A stretch of 64,000 nucleotides of DNA from Hedera helix. Its lineage: Eukaryota > Streptophyta > Magnoliopsida > Apiales > Araliaceae. Positions 49,401-61,188 of the stretch are shown piece by piece. The position numbers and the translations under genes were made by a program. Below the pieces are notes generated by a model. The model did not search any database and was not told the DNA's origin. It saw only the letters and a program-made list of their open reading frames with translations. The stretch's first letter is position 1. Every line of letters begins with the position of its first letter. The stretch is taken from the NCBI GenBank assembly GCA_947179155.2, contig OX359281.1, forward strand, positions 40,645,467 through 40,709,466. The letters are read 5' to 3'.

Positions 49401-52400
49401 ACCCAAAAATTATGACAAGTTATTAATATTCTTGGAAGTAGAGTTGAAATCTCTTATATACAATCTAGTCCATCACACATGTTCCGATGTGGGATTGCCG
49501 TATTACAAGTTCACCACAAATGTTCTATGCTCTGATACATTGGCTTAAGAATGATCATACGCAAATACTATTTCATTAAAATGCAGCATGCTTTAGAGGG
49601 TAAACTATGCCAAAGAAGGTTTAGGTAGTCATAAGCTCATATTTCCACACAATTATCATTTTGTATAATATTCTGTTAATTCAAGTTTGCCCAAAATACC
49701 CCCACAATGAAATCACATTTACGTCAGATGAAAAAGAAACAGGAAAGGCCAGCGTTGGCCATTCCATACTAGGATTGGAAAGAGGTGACAAATACAAACA
49801 CTAGGCTCCAATTTTTTATTTACACAAAAGTGACTGTCCTTGTACTAATGCACATTCTCCTGGTTGACTCCACCATTGAGATCTGACATGAGGGCGCTCA
49901 AAGGAGGTTTTATTACATGGACAAGGAGTTGGCAGAAGTTCTATATGTTACGAGGTTAAGAAAACGAGTGGGAAGAAAACAGTACCTAAAAAGGGTTTCC
50001 AGTCTGCAATCTAGAAAGAGATTCCCTCCTTCACTTAAAATCCTCAAACGTCATCCATCCTTAATTCCAGAAGCTACTATACTGGTATTTTATAAATGAT
50101 GTCCACAAGAAGTGATTTCGTATTTTGAAGCTCAACTAGTACTTTAATAAACCTGGAAGCGAAAGAGCAACTACGTGGATATTTTAAATTAGATTGCAAT
50201 AAGTATGTTCATTAGTGAAGTATTACCTCCACTCTGTGTTTTATCTATAAAGCAAAGGAATTAATATTTATGGAAGCTAGATATAGTCACATTGCCGATT
50301 TCGATATCAGAAAGATGCAGTTGAAAATTACAGAACGCCATTTTTAGTTACCGCATAAACAGATTGTTCCTCAATGCCTTCAGCAAAAGTAGACTTTGTA
50401 CACATTAAGATACAAATAAAGATTTCCACTCATTCTAGAATATCAGAAATAACAATAACCATCATTTCTGGATTATTCTATTCTACCGAGCTGAGGAATA
50501 TGGCAACTGGCAACATATCGGTACCCAATTATGTCTAGTACCTGATTAATTGATTGATTTGCCCCAGCATCTTGCAGCTCTGGCGGACGATCTGCTGTGA
50601 GTAATAAAAGTGGTACAAAATCTTGACTAGCCTCCACAACCTGTAAATTACCAGCTGGCGACATTAGGATGCATGAAATTGATCACAAAGCACCTCACAA
50701 GCAAGATCGGTTTACTTAAGAAATTGAAGCTTATAGAAGAAAATTGCAAGCGGATTCTAGTGAGACAGTACATCAAATTTAATAAGGACTATTAGTTGTA
50801 GTAAGTTAGAACTCACAGCAGGGAGAAGATTAGAAACTGCTGTCCCTGATGATGTTATGACTACTGCTGGTTTACGAGAACCTTTGGCATAACCAATAGC
50901 ATGAAATGCGAGTGAGCGCTCATCATAGCACACAATACAAGTTGTAAGAGAATGAGCAGAGGCAGCAATAGCCAGTGGAGATGATCGTGATCCAGGTGCT
51001 ACACAAAAATACTATAAGACGAATATATTAGACAAGTGTACCCTAAAGAGTTGGCAAATAGTATCGTCATGTAACCTCACCGTCAAACCAAGTCGAGAAC
51101 ATTCTTCAATAATAAGAGACGCCCACAAGGTATTGATGTTGGCATAGTCTTGAACAGCTTTACTCATTTCAGCGACATGATTCAACTGATACTGGAAAAC
51201 ATACGCTCTCGAGAATCAATACCATACAATTTTTCATTCATGCTTATAATAGTAAAATTTTAAAAATTAAACAGATCAGGAAGCCTCATAAACCACACAA
51301 CATTAAAAATCAAATAGAACTTGAAATGTTCGTTACATAGGTTGTCAGATTGAAGCAACCCATCTTCTTACAGAAAAAGTGGGAAGAAACTAATCCAAAT
51401 CCCAATTGATCACGTACAGAGAAGTGAAACAAATTGAAAACTAAATAGCCATGAAATGTATCAATTGTTTACTAAAATCAATTAGCTAATGTACCTCATG
51501 CATTTTCATGATTTCATCCTTCACTCCACTGTTTTCCCATATAATTAAGAATGTTCTTTGTATGTTAGGTATTCAACTGAATATATTTAGATATGGTATA
51601 CAAGGATAGACATAAGATAACAAATCCACCTATAGAACATGCCGCATGGTTAATCCTACAATCTTGAATCAAGTCAAAATGAAAATATTCAGAATGTACA
51701 TTAATTTAGTGTACCAAAGCAATAGTGGTGTACCATGTTTCTAGAAATAGCTACAGTCGATGAAAGTCTGACGAAGAATTGATTGGAACAAGCAGCATCT
51801 TTCTGCAAGCAATTGGGCATTAAAAACTTGAATTATTCAATTAACTTCAAAATATTCAAAACCAACTAACATAAGCAATCTTAAAATTTTCAAAGGTAGA
51901 AAATTACCAGGATAAAGGGGATACCAGTTCGATGGGATCAGCCAAAAGATCCCTTCCGCACAAAGAGAGAGCATTCACAAATACCTACAAAAGCAAGTTG
52001 CTTAAAAATAGAAGATGGGAAAGGGTTCGCAATTAAATGAGTTGACAATTTGTTATTATCATCTTTAGTATAAAAGCTTATAGAAGATATTCACAAATCC
52101 ATAATAGTCGTGTCTAAAAAGAAATTGTTAGAACAAACTATGGCAAACACAGAATTACATAATTCAACGAAGGAAATTAAAAACAAGAACACAAGATTTA
52201 CATGAAAAACCCAAATCGGAAACAACCATAACAGGCGAGAAGTAGAAAATATTACTATATCAAAGTATGAAAAATATAAATTGTAAATCTCTCTATGAAA
52301 GCAGCTAAAACTAAGAAAGAAAAATATATTGAAACCCTAACTATAATAACATATACATAGCCGGGCTAAAAACATACTGCCCAAGTAACACAACAGGTTA

Positions 52401-55400
52401 CCCTGCACCCCCTTTGGCTGAAGTTTGGGCCAAACGTTGCCACAGGGAACCATAAAGCTGACAAATGGTCATAGAATCATGATAAAAAAGACAAGTATAT
52501 AGCACAGTCACCATTCTATAAAGCAAAAACAGAAAATGGCACAAGATAAAACTATTACAAAATATCCAAACAAGAAAAAGGAACAAAAGTGAGACAAAAA
52601 GTGAAAGAAGCCCAAGTAAAAATAAATTTAGACTATTAAATTGAAAGCTGAGCAATTTACCATTTCAGCATTATTATTATTCACCGTATTGGACTTTATG
52701 ACAGTAGAGCTGATGTAGTTTCTGTGGCATTCCTCTGTGATGAGCCATGAATGATGTCTGGCCTGTAGAAATTAAAAGAAAAAATAATTGTTTGACAATA
52801 GCTTCATCAATATAGAAATGTGAGAATATCAAAACTGTAATACTGAATTATGAATGAGAGATGGTTGGTTTCTAGTAAACCAAGTAGATTGAAAATTCCT
52901 GCTTTCATATAAGTCGGAATCAAAATAGACTGAAAACCTTATCATCTTCATTTGTTCACCATCCTTGCCCATCTAGTTCACTTCCTAAAACCCACAACAA
53001 CTAATTCCCTCTTAATATATAAGCACGGAAACACTGCTTTTATGGTTGGAAATATAAAATGCATATATACACACACCTCTTTGTTTAGAGGAAGACTCAC
53101 ATAGTGCTGAGTGGGTACATCTAACCCCATATACAAAAAATTATCGAGAGAATATAAATCATACTATAAAGAGGGAAACTGAAATTCCAGAGTCTGAAGC
53201 TTTATAGCTCATTATATAAAGAAGGAAAATGATAGAAAAACATTGACACATGGAGATGACAACCTCAAGATACCTGGTATAGAGATAACTCATAAGTTTG
53301 AACAGCCTCTTCAAATTTACAAAGGGAAGAGTCATTCCACGCCAGTGTTGCAGCTAAAATAGAAATTCCCTCGAGCTCAATTAACTCAAGCTGCCAGAAT
53401 AAAGGCAAACAATAAACTCCCCTAAGCAAATTTTTACATCCCGATTCCATGCTTAAATATAAACATTTATATAGAAAGTGGACAACCATAAAACCTAACT
53501 AATCTAGAGGATAATCGAAATATGGAACTAAAGAGATGCAGTCACAAGATAGGTGTAAGAAGGAAAACAAATGCATGATTACCTGGGGAATGAAAAGGTG
53601 AAATAAACCAGTCTCGTGTGTCATGGAAGATGAATCAGAATTGATATCCACATAACCATAAGCTGTTAGAAGTGTTGAATCAACTGAAAAATATCTACAG
53701 AACACCACAGAAATGTTCTTTAGCTAATTTGCATATAGTAATTTATCCATACTCAAGTCAAAGATGTCGTATTAAATAGTAAAAGGTAAAAGATGAAGGT
53801 CCTCATAATTCATGGTGATGGAAGAAACTATACACCCCATTATACTTTACAATAAGTACGTTGCAAACAACCAAGTTTGTTGTCATGTACAAATTCAACT
53901 CCTCAATAAAGTTCAATCACTGATAAATTATTACCCAATCAAGTTAATTTTCAACTTCAAATCTTCTTTGTTCCACTCGCAATCAAGTTAATTTCAAACT
54001 TCAAATCTTCTTTGTTCCACTCGCACTTTCATGACGCATTTAGGTCTGACTTCCAATTAACTCATGACTTACCAGTAGTATTCATAAACAAGTTATTACC
54101 TAGTGCAAGATTTTTCCCTGAACTCTACTCAGAACAAAGAAAAAAAATAAACAGATAAAATTAGAGAAGAAGCCACGACTGCCAAAGAATAGAAGTAACC
54201 TTTTAAAAGAAACATAATCTGCTGATGCACAAGAGCAAGGTCCCTTAAAGCAGACTGCAGCACCAACTCCAAAAACACCGCGGATTCTATCCAAAGAAGG
54301 CGACATACTTGTTGAGTTTTCAATCTTGTTAGAAATAAAAAATTGAGGAAATATTCCAGATGATTCAGGTTGACAGCAAAACCAATCAAAAGCTTTTGCA
54401 CTAGGAGACACCAGAACCTGCTATTCCAGGATTACAATGCATAAGTTTATGAAGCAAAGATAACTGTAAACAATACTCCAATTTATAGCAACACATACAC
54501 AAATTTATTTTTCCCTCTACCCACAATATTTGCAACTCCTTTTTTTAGAGTATGTGTATTATCAAAAGTATATTTAAATAATATATTTCTAACATATTTG
54601 TAATATAACTAAAAATATAACATTTGTATATATTAAAATATACAAATATATATATGATTTGGAACGTCTTAAAATCCGTGCTGCATACTAAAAAAAGAGT
54701 TACGAATAATGTGGGAAGAGAGAGTGTATAATATATCTTTATGTTTACATTTCGCATCACTCTATGAAACGTTATTGGACAAATAATGTGGGATGGAGGG
54801 AGTAAATAACTATATATATATATACACACACACACACACAAGTATATATATATATGTTTACATATCGCATCACTCTATGAAACTTCATTGCTTCTAAATT
54901 CTAAATACTAACGAAATTTACAGGAATCCAGAACTCAAACATAATATAGGACTTCACGTAAGCTTAATGTACTACCATTTACCACACACACATTTCTGAA
55001 TATTTAACAATTGGGTATGTACACGTTGTAATTATGTAATCCCTTGGCATCAAATTAAGTGGAGTAAGTCATTTAGCACATTCCAGAACTAAAATACTTG
55101 AATTGGGAATGATGGAGTAGTAATAACAAAGAAAATCATAGAAATAACATCAAATTAACAAGAGTGAGTTCAAACACGAATACTTATAAAGATATTACCT
55201 GAAATCTGTACATTCCGGTAGTAGAAGGAGGAGGATTCAGCTTCAAATCCTCAACAGCGTCGTTAAGCTTATCGAGTCCGTGCTCAAGCGTCAATGCAGG
55301 TGGCAGAGTGCGCCAAATGCAGGTCTCCATAAGTAATTCAACCTCCTCAGCTTCCAACAACTTACTCTCTCCCGTTGAATTTCGAATGAACTAACCATAT

Positions 55401-55653
55401 CAAACAACACAAAACATAAAAATAAAAAAAAATAAATGAAAAAAAAAATCAGAGACAATTAAATAAAAAACAAAAAAAATGTGATTTGTTAGAATTGCTA
55501 CATAAAGGGGGAAAGAAGAACCTTGAAATTAGAGTGCTTGTGAGGTCGGTGAAGAGGAAGGAAACGACGGGAGAGTGTGCTGGTTCTGCTCCGGCGAGAA
55601 TGGAATTGAAGGGTTGGAAATGGAAGTGAGAGAGAGTGTGCGTGAAGATTCAT
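36334..55653 (-). CDS. PHYLLO: PHYLLO: truncated MenF - MenD - MenC - MenH fusion, phylloquinone biosynthesis
   Basis: A 19.3-kb minus-strand gene. Coding exons: 55653-55522, 55390-55199, 54417-54200, 53694-53583, 53390-53274, 52762-52661, 51984-51925, 51802-51734, 51191-51081, 51011-50817, 50640-50542, 48834-48268, 46603-46379, 45134-44835, 44721-44654, 44100-43942, 41755-41630, 41543-41412, 41300-41183, 40359-40204, 40074-39829, 39676-39509, 39272-39129, 38526-38065, 37436-37137, 37057-36900, 36806-36699 and 36595-36334. They total 1701 residues (Arabidopsis PHYLLO is about 1715), and all junctions are in frame. The N-terminus (MNLHAHSLSLPFPTLQFHSR, Ser/Arg-rich, no acidic residues) is a chloroplast transit peptide. 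The enzyme converts isochorismate through SEPHCHC and SHCHC to o-succinylbenzoate in plastids. The MenF part lacks the chorismate-binding half, as in Arabidopsis, so isochorismate must come from a separate isochorismate synthase. One extra conserved-looking segment at 52.43-52.48 kb does not fit the frame. Confidence 0.95.
38065..41543 (-). other. PHYLLO module 3: MenC (o-succinylbenzoate synthase), exons 18-24
   Basis: Enolase-superfamily domain, about residues 930-1426. The capping region includes FYREGFVLALSLENGSVGFG. Barrel residues fit the family: KLK at 1166-1168, RADAN (Asp about 1198), IE|EP (Glu about 1224), LDET (Asp about 1247) and VIKPSVVGG (Lys about 1275). It dehydrates SHCHC to o-succinylbenzoate. 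Confidence 0.95.
42414..43503. mobile_element. Non-autonomous TIR transposon in a PHYLLO intron
   Basis: A block of about 1.09 kb lies between PHYLLO exons 43942 and 41755. Its ends are long imperfect inverted repeats of about 150-180 bp: left TTGGCAAAACTAACAAATA, ACCCATTGAAC, AAAATGCAATTAGGCAA, CCTACGTGGTAGC; the right end reads the same series inverted. Long TIRs suggest a Mutator-like family, but no clear target duplication is visible. The interior has no transposase, contains a CACCATCATCA-rich stretch and a polypurine tract. Confidence 0.75.
43155..43300 (+). repeat. Polypurine (GAA/GGGA) tract
   Basis: About 145 bp with almost only A and G on the plus strand, inside the intron-borne transposon. 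It opens spurious frames in several phases. Confidence 0.9.
49070..49570. mobile_element. Decayed retroelement remnant in a PHYLLO intron
   Basis: On the minus strand two related blocks appear in tandem, each with a TATCAGA motif resembling an initiator-tRNA-Met primer site (ATGGTATCAGACG near 49310, TGTATCAGAGC near 49540) and a shared stretch around AATAACTTGTCAT. A CCCACATCGGAACATG motif is common at plant LTR ends. No coding capacity. Read as an old LTR/TRIM-type remnant. Confidence 0.45.
51734..55653 (-). other. PHYLLO module 1: transit peptide and truncated MenF (exons 1-8)
   Basis: About 334 residues. Recognisable isochorismate-synthase N-half features include GVFGVGAAVCFKG and RYFSVDSTLLTAYGYVDI. 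The C-terminal catalytic chorismate-binding domain is absent, so this part is not expected to be an active isochorismate synthase. Its retention in land plants suggests a structural role. Confidence 0.85.
54741..54882. repeat. Short direct duplication around a microsatellite and MITE end
   Basis: CGCATCACTCTATGAAAC occurs near 54753 and again near 54865 with similar flanks. Between them lie a Stowaway-like end (GGGATGGAGGGAGTA at about 54789-54803) and a (TA)n(CA)n tract (54811-54840). Located in the second PHYLLO intron. Confidence 0.65.
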
Positions 55654-57389
55654 TGTTACGATTTTGGTGGAAACTGGTAAGGATGAGAATGGGGTTTTAA
55701 GGGTTAACAGGGGTTTGTTTTGGGAGTTGTGTGCGCATGGATAAGGTTTCCTGGTGGTTTTAATTACCGTCGTGCGTGCGGGGGAGCGAGAACTATAGTA
55801 GTATAGTTAGCTGGACATTTAAATCTCTTATTCAGCAAAACGATGCATTTGATCCCTATTTTTATGGTTTGACTTCAATTGAGTCCCTGTATATATATAT
55901 ATATATATATACTGTATTTTATTTTATTTTTAAAAATTAATATTTTTATAAATTAATTTAATATTTTTCTAAGTAGGTCTTATTTGATCTCGAGAAAATA
56001 TCATATTAGCTTACAAATTTTGATATTTTCATAAGTTAATTTAATATTTTCGCAAGTGAGTTTTATTTAATTTTACGAAAATATCAAATTAACTTATAAA
56101 AATATCAATTCTTTTATTTTTAATAAATCTCTCTGTACTGTTTTTTAAGAGCTTTGGTCCTAAAACACTGTCATCTTATTAGAAAAACTGACATGCACTA
56201 TAAAATGTTAAGGTGTAGTTTTCTAACTCTAAATATATGAAATTAAAATTAAGGATAATAATATCTTTTATGATATCATTATTTTTAAATAATTATTAAT
56301 CTCCCAAAAAACAGATTTCTCAATTTAATCAACAAAGATGGTCATAATTAATTTACAAAAATTAAATTCTAAATTATTGCATAAGTTTATTTTAATTTTT
56401 AAAATAATATTCTTACAATTAGTAATAATTCTTAACTAGTTTTTACTATAGACTATTGTACTAATTAAAATAAAACAAAATTAATATCAATTTCGAAAAA
56501 TTTTAAATTGTGCAAAGTAACTAGGACAAAAGTAAATTAAATTTTTTATTTTTTAAGACTAAAATATAGGTAAAAGACATTATTGTCCTTAATCTCATAT
56601 ACATGGGATTAAAAGAATTACATCTCATTATTTTTCTTTTATTAATGCTATCTCATATTATTTTTAATGAGGTGGTAATGTTGGGTACTAAAGTAATACT
56701 CTAGAAAATAATGCAAAGAGATTTTTGAAAGAAATATATACAACAATTAAGATAAAACTAAATTATGAGTACAATGACCAAATGAATTGTTTTGCCACTT
56801 TTATTTCTTTAATAAATAAATAATACAAGTAGGGCCATTTCACACACCGCCCTAGTAGAGGTATAGTTAATAATACAAGTTGCTAGTATTTTTTCAACAA
56901 TTAGTTCTCCACTGACGTTTATATAAACTGAAAATAAAATTAATGTATGAAAATTTAAATTAATTAATTTATTTTTCTTGTTTGTGAAAATGAAAAGAAA
57001 TCAACATGAAACTAATGCTTATTATTTGTCAAAGTTTTCCATCCACAAATAAAAATTTTGAATTAAAAAAAAAAGGAACTTAAATAAATTATTTAGTGTT
57101 CCTATATTACCCTTTGTTTACAAACATAAAGAGACAATAAAAGGTTGACAATGACGGGAACAACCTATCCAAAGAGAGAGGGACAATACCAAATTTGTGT
57201 GTGGGCTATGTGTATGAGTGATTTGAGCAATCGTGTTTTATGAAAGCTTTGCCCGTCAATTTGGATAGACTATTATGTTTTTGAAAGCCTGCTCAGGAGA
57301 ATAGGTCAGGCCAGGCATTTTGGGCTGCATCAAGGAAATTAAGCCTCGTCTGTAGAGAAAACTAATAAACCAAATCAGAAACTTCAAGC

Positions 57390-57390
<1 letters not shown>
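55654..57390. other. PHYLLO upstream region, AT-rich, no gene
   Basis: Contains the PHYLLO 5' leader and promoter (a GC-rich patch near 55.77 kb stands out), an (AT)n tract at 55.89-55.91 kb, and related short blocks (AAAATATCAAATTAACTTA and inverted forms) at 55.93-56.10 kb. No coding sequence recognised. Confidence 0.6.

Positions 57391-57417
<27 letters not shown>
57391..57417. repeat. (AT)n tract, left half of a split microsatellite
   Basis: Directly abuts the left LTR at 57418. The right half follows the other LTR at 61194. Confidence 0.9.
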
Positions 57418-57421
<4 letters not shown>

Positions 57422-57937
57422 AACGTCAAATTTTATACCACCCATTTAAATCACCAAACAACGAGTAAAAAATACATTATACACAAATAAATCCAAAGAA
57501 ATTAATGCAAAAACATAAGAATTTTACATAAAAACCCAATTGAAAAAAAATCACGGAAAGAGATAAGAAATCTACTATGAAAATAATATAGAGAATACAA
57601 ATTGTATATTTCTCTCTTTCTCATACTCACATTCCGTATCTCCTCCCTCTTCTCTATTGTGTTGTATTTTGTGTAATGAATATCTCCTGAATGTCCCCTT
57701 CAATCCCTTGTTTTTAGATGTATTTATAGATATCATGTCCACCCAAAATCAATTACGAGTAGAAATTCTTTTTAGAATCACTTTATAACTATAATTAATT
57801 ATTAATAGATTTCCTTCCAAATTAAATTTTCTTATCTCCCCCAAATAAAAAAATATAATCTTATTTTAGTAAGGACTCTCTCACTATGTAAGTTGTCAAA
57901 ATAAATGTATATGGGTCTAAATAATTACATCCCAATA
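57418..57937 (-). repeat. 3' LTR of the LARD-like element
   Basis: 520 bp, direct repeat of 60675-61193. The outer dinucleotide CA is kept, the inner one mutated (reads TA on the plus strand). Confidence 0.88.
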
Positions 57938-58029
57938 TTGTCTCTCACTCTCCTGTTATAAAGAATTTATAATAGGAGAGTAATTAAAAAAGTCCGTCAA
58001 ACCCATCGACTTCCATGTTTGTAAAGCTG

Positions 58030-58130
58030 CAGAACAAAATGCTGAAGTCGACGAATAGATTGTCAAAACTACTGAAGAAAATGCTGAAATCGCCGAATAG
58101 ATTGTCAAACCTACCGAACAAAATGTTAAT
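58030..58130. repeat. Short minisatellite inside the LARD-like element
   Basis: A unit of about 48 bp containing AAAATGCTGAA then CGAATAGATTGTCAAA occurs twice, with a partial third copy. Confidence 0.75.
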
Positions 58131-58324
58131 CCAAGATGTCAAGCAAAAAAAGAGAACATATCTATGGTTGGTAAAATCTAGAATGATAACAATTGTTACT
58201 TACGGAGAGACTTTTGTCCAACCATATAACTTCACGATTATTCAGCCTTATATCGTATGTATGTATGCATTAATGTATGTATGAATGTATATATGCATAA
58301 ATGTATTTTTGAATGCATGTATGT

Positions 58325-58560
58325 TGCCCGACCGTAAACCACCATAATAGTCGTCTCACTTCCCCTTCGGAAAGCTGTGACCATCCCACTTCTCTTTTGG
58401 GAGGCTACAATCTGACCTTATCACTATGGTTCAATCCGACCTTATATCACCATAATAGTCGTCCCACTTTCCCTTCAGGAGACCGTGACCATCCCACTTA
58501 TCTTTTGAGAGGTTACAATCCGACCTTATATCACTATAATAGTCGTCCCCCTCCATTTCG
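58325..58560. repeat. Tandem repeat, unit about 125 bp
   Basis: Blocks with ATAATAGTCGTCCCACTT, GTGACCATCCCACTT, CTTTTGGGAGGCTACAAT and CCGACCTTATATCAC recur in order about twice, with a partial third. Confidence 0.8.
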
Positions 58561-58564
58561 TTGT

Positions 58565-58780
58565 TAACTTGTTAGATTTGTCTCGGGCCGCCTTCTCCCC
58601 GATTGTCGTCGTCAACCCGTTGGGTTTGTCTCAGGCCGCCTCCTACCTGATTATTATCGTCGTCAACCTTGTTGAGTTTGTCTCGGGCCACCTCCTACCT
58701 GATTATTATCGTCGTCAACCTTGTTGAGTTTGTCTCGGGCCACCTCCTCCCCGATTATTATCGTTGTCAACCTGTCGGAT
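58565..58780. repeat. Minisatellite, unit about 52 bp, about four copies
   Basis: Unit contains GTCGTCAACCTTGTTGAGTT, TGTCTCGGGCCACCTCC and TGATTATTATC. Copies differ at a few positions. GC-richer than its surroundings. Confidence 0.88.
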
Positions 58781-59463
58781 TGTTGTTCGGTTACGTGATG
58801 TAGTTCTACCCCGCTACTTCAAAATCATGATCTATTTTGTTGCCTCCAATTCTGTAACATATTTTGTTTCATGGAATCTGTTTTGTTGTTGTTTTCCTTG
58901 GTGTCACGATCTACCGCCGACCTCCCTCCTATTTCTTCCGATGTTGTTGTTGGATCTCCGATTCTGTTTCAACTGTTGTGTTGGACTTTACTTTGTTATC
59001 CTACTGCTTCTAAGTTGTGTTCCGCTTCCACCGTTCTAACTTGTTTCTTTTGTTGCCGTTTTATGCCCCGCCAATTTGCTTCACCTCCTTATGTTTACGC
59101 TATGTTTGCAGTTTCATCTTTGACTTCTACTACGCCCTACAACCTCCTTATTATCCCCATCCCGCTGGTATAAATCTGTTATGATATGTTTTGATTTCTT
59201 TACAACTCCCTTGCGTCGTCATTCTGCAATTGCTACTGCATATCTGTTGTGATACTAAAAAGCTTTTGCGTCGCTAATTTGCTAATACACTGCAAAAATT
59301 TTACTTCGCCAAAATCCTCATTGTCACTACCTCCGATGCTCCACTGATGCCACTGCAACTTTCTGCCACGTTGCTGCAAGTTTGAACTCTGGTGCACCAA
59401 GTCTTCCAAGAAGATTATGAATCCTCAAGCTAGCTCCCTGAATTGCAAACAGCCTGCCCCAAC

Positions 59464-59736
59464 CTACAATGCCTCTATAAATTCCTTCAACCCCGATCTC
59501 ACAGCGGTCCCCAAATTATTCTCCAAACCGCAATATGATCTCCGGGCATATGGTGAGATGTTTTTAAGGCCTTGATCATAAAGAATTCCTTTGAACACAT
59601 GGTCGCCAGTGCTGATTCCGGTTGCTTGAACTTTGATTCGCTCCCCAAATTTAGCCGTCCTTCTTCTATACTCTGTGCCTGAAACAGAGGTAACCTCCAC
59701 CGCCACCTTGTTCGACTCCATAGAAGCCATTCTCAA
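59464..59736 (-). CDS. Unrecognised 90-residue frame inside the LARD-like element
   Basis: Runs in the sense direction of the element. It begins MRMASMESNKVAVEVTSVSG, continues with KFGERIKVQATGISTGDHVF and GILYDQGLKNISPY, and ends LKEFIEAL. Composition is balanced and protein-like (mixed charge, few AT-driven repeats), unlike most open frames here. No retrotransposon domain recognised. It could be a captured host-gene fragment or a relic of an element protein. No function assigned. Confidence 0.35.
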   Translation of the reverse strand: MRMASMESNKVAVEVTSVSGTEYRRRTAKFGERIKVQATGISTGDHVFKGILYDQGLKNISPYARRSYCGLENNLGTAVRSGLKEFIEAL

Positions 59737-60674
59737 TCCCTCTGGCTTTTACACGTTGCAACCTCAGTTCCTCGATCGGATGGATTGCCGAAGCTCCAAC
59801 AAAGACTGAAAATTTAAGGGAGGGTGTTGTAGAACCTTTTATCTCCTTTTCCCCTATAATCCAATTTTTTCAAGAACGCTTTTGGACATGCCTTTCGATG
59901 TTGCCAACCCCACTGAAATAAGAACTCCAGAAGAAGATAATAGAGAAAAGTTTGTCTTCTCCGTCAACTGATCAAAGATGGACGAACCCACACTCCGATT
60001 CTGCAAATTTCTTGAATGATTTTTCAGAGTCTGCAAATTTCTTGAAAAGATTTTGAAGATTCTGCAAATCTATTGAAAAGGTCTTAGAGAGAGAAACGAC
60101 AGATGATGTACTGCATGATGTAATATGGTATAGATAATTATTTAATTATCTAATTTAATTTAGATAGTATAGAGTAATGGCAATCATAAGTATGAATATA
60201 ATGCAAATCAGAGAGATCATGGATTGATTTAAAACAGAGTGCATGGGTGCAATTGTTAGCAAATGGGCACGGGCCCAAGGATTATTCCTTTTTTTAAAAA
60301 AAAACTTATCATCACAACATCTTTTTTCTTATTTGGACAAATATTCAAAGTGAACATGCGCTTATTATCACAGAATATTATAATTATATTGTAGAGATTC
60401 CATGCACTTGTTGCACATATATACGTATATCTTTGAATTAATAAAGTATGAAACTTAACTTTTATGCAGGTTTTGCCTTCTTGTCATAAAAGATCCTCTA
60501 ACGAGCGAAAGCCATCTTCGTATAAATTGTCAACTTCAGAGTATATACCGCCTCAATATTAATCAAAGCCTTATACGACAACTGATATGGTACACTTCCT
60601 TGTACAAGTGACAATGTCGATTGATAATTTTGTTGGTGATTTCAATTTGACAAAAGCTCTCCTTCTAGCGCAAA

Positions 60675-61188
60675 TATTAACGTTAAAATTTATACTTTCG
60701 TTTAAATCGTCAAACAACTAGTGAAAAAGACGTTAAACACAAATAAATTCAAAGAAATTAATGCAAAAATATAAAAAATTTAGGTGTAAATTCAATTGAA
60801 AAAAACCCACGGAGAGAGCTAAAAAATCTACTATGAAAATAATATAGGGAATACAAATTGTATATTTCTCTCTTTCTCATACTCACACTCTGTATCTCCT
60901 CCCTATTATCTATTGTGTTGTATCTTGTGTAATGAATATCTCTTGAATGTCCCTTTCAATTCCTTGCTTATAGTTGTATTTATAGATGTTATGTTCACCT
61001 GAAACTAATTAGGAGTATAAATTCTTTTTAGAATCACCTTATAACTGCAATTAATTATTGATAAATTTTCTTCCAAATTAGATTTTCTTATCTTCTCCAA
61101 ATAAGAAAATATAATCTTATTTTAATAAGGATTTTCTCACTATGTAAGCTGTCAAAATAAATATATATAGGTCCAAATAATTACATCT

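Larger units (their letters stand above)
41630..51191 (-). other. PHYLLO module 2: MenD (SEPHCHC synthase), exons 9-17
   Basis: A thiamine-diphosphate-dependent domain, roughly residues 335-930. Motifs: YFCVAPGSRSSPLAIAA, SLAFHAIGYAKG, ITSSGTAVSNLLPA, LLLLTADRPPELQ, LLGAIHTEDDIWAALLLAKH, FVDHLDHSLL, GNRGASGIDGLLSTA and the ThDP/metal motif GDVSFLHDTNGL (about residue 839). By family it adds 2-oxoglutarate-derived succinic semialdehyde to isochorismate. Confidence 0.95.

Noticed and set aside
58325..58780. CRISPR-like array of repeats
   Set aside because: The units are contiguous minisatellites without unique spacers, in a plant LTR element; no cas genes.
58764..59173. Two overlapping plus-strand open frames of 91 and 100 codons with hydrophobic translations
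   Set aside because: They are antisense to the inferred direction of the LARD-like element, lie in T-rich sequence that yields Leu/Phe/Cys runs by composition, and match no domain.
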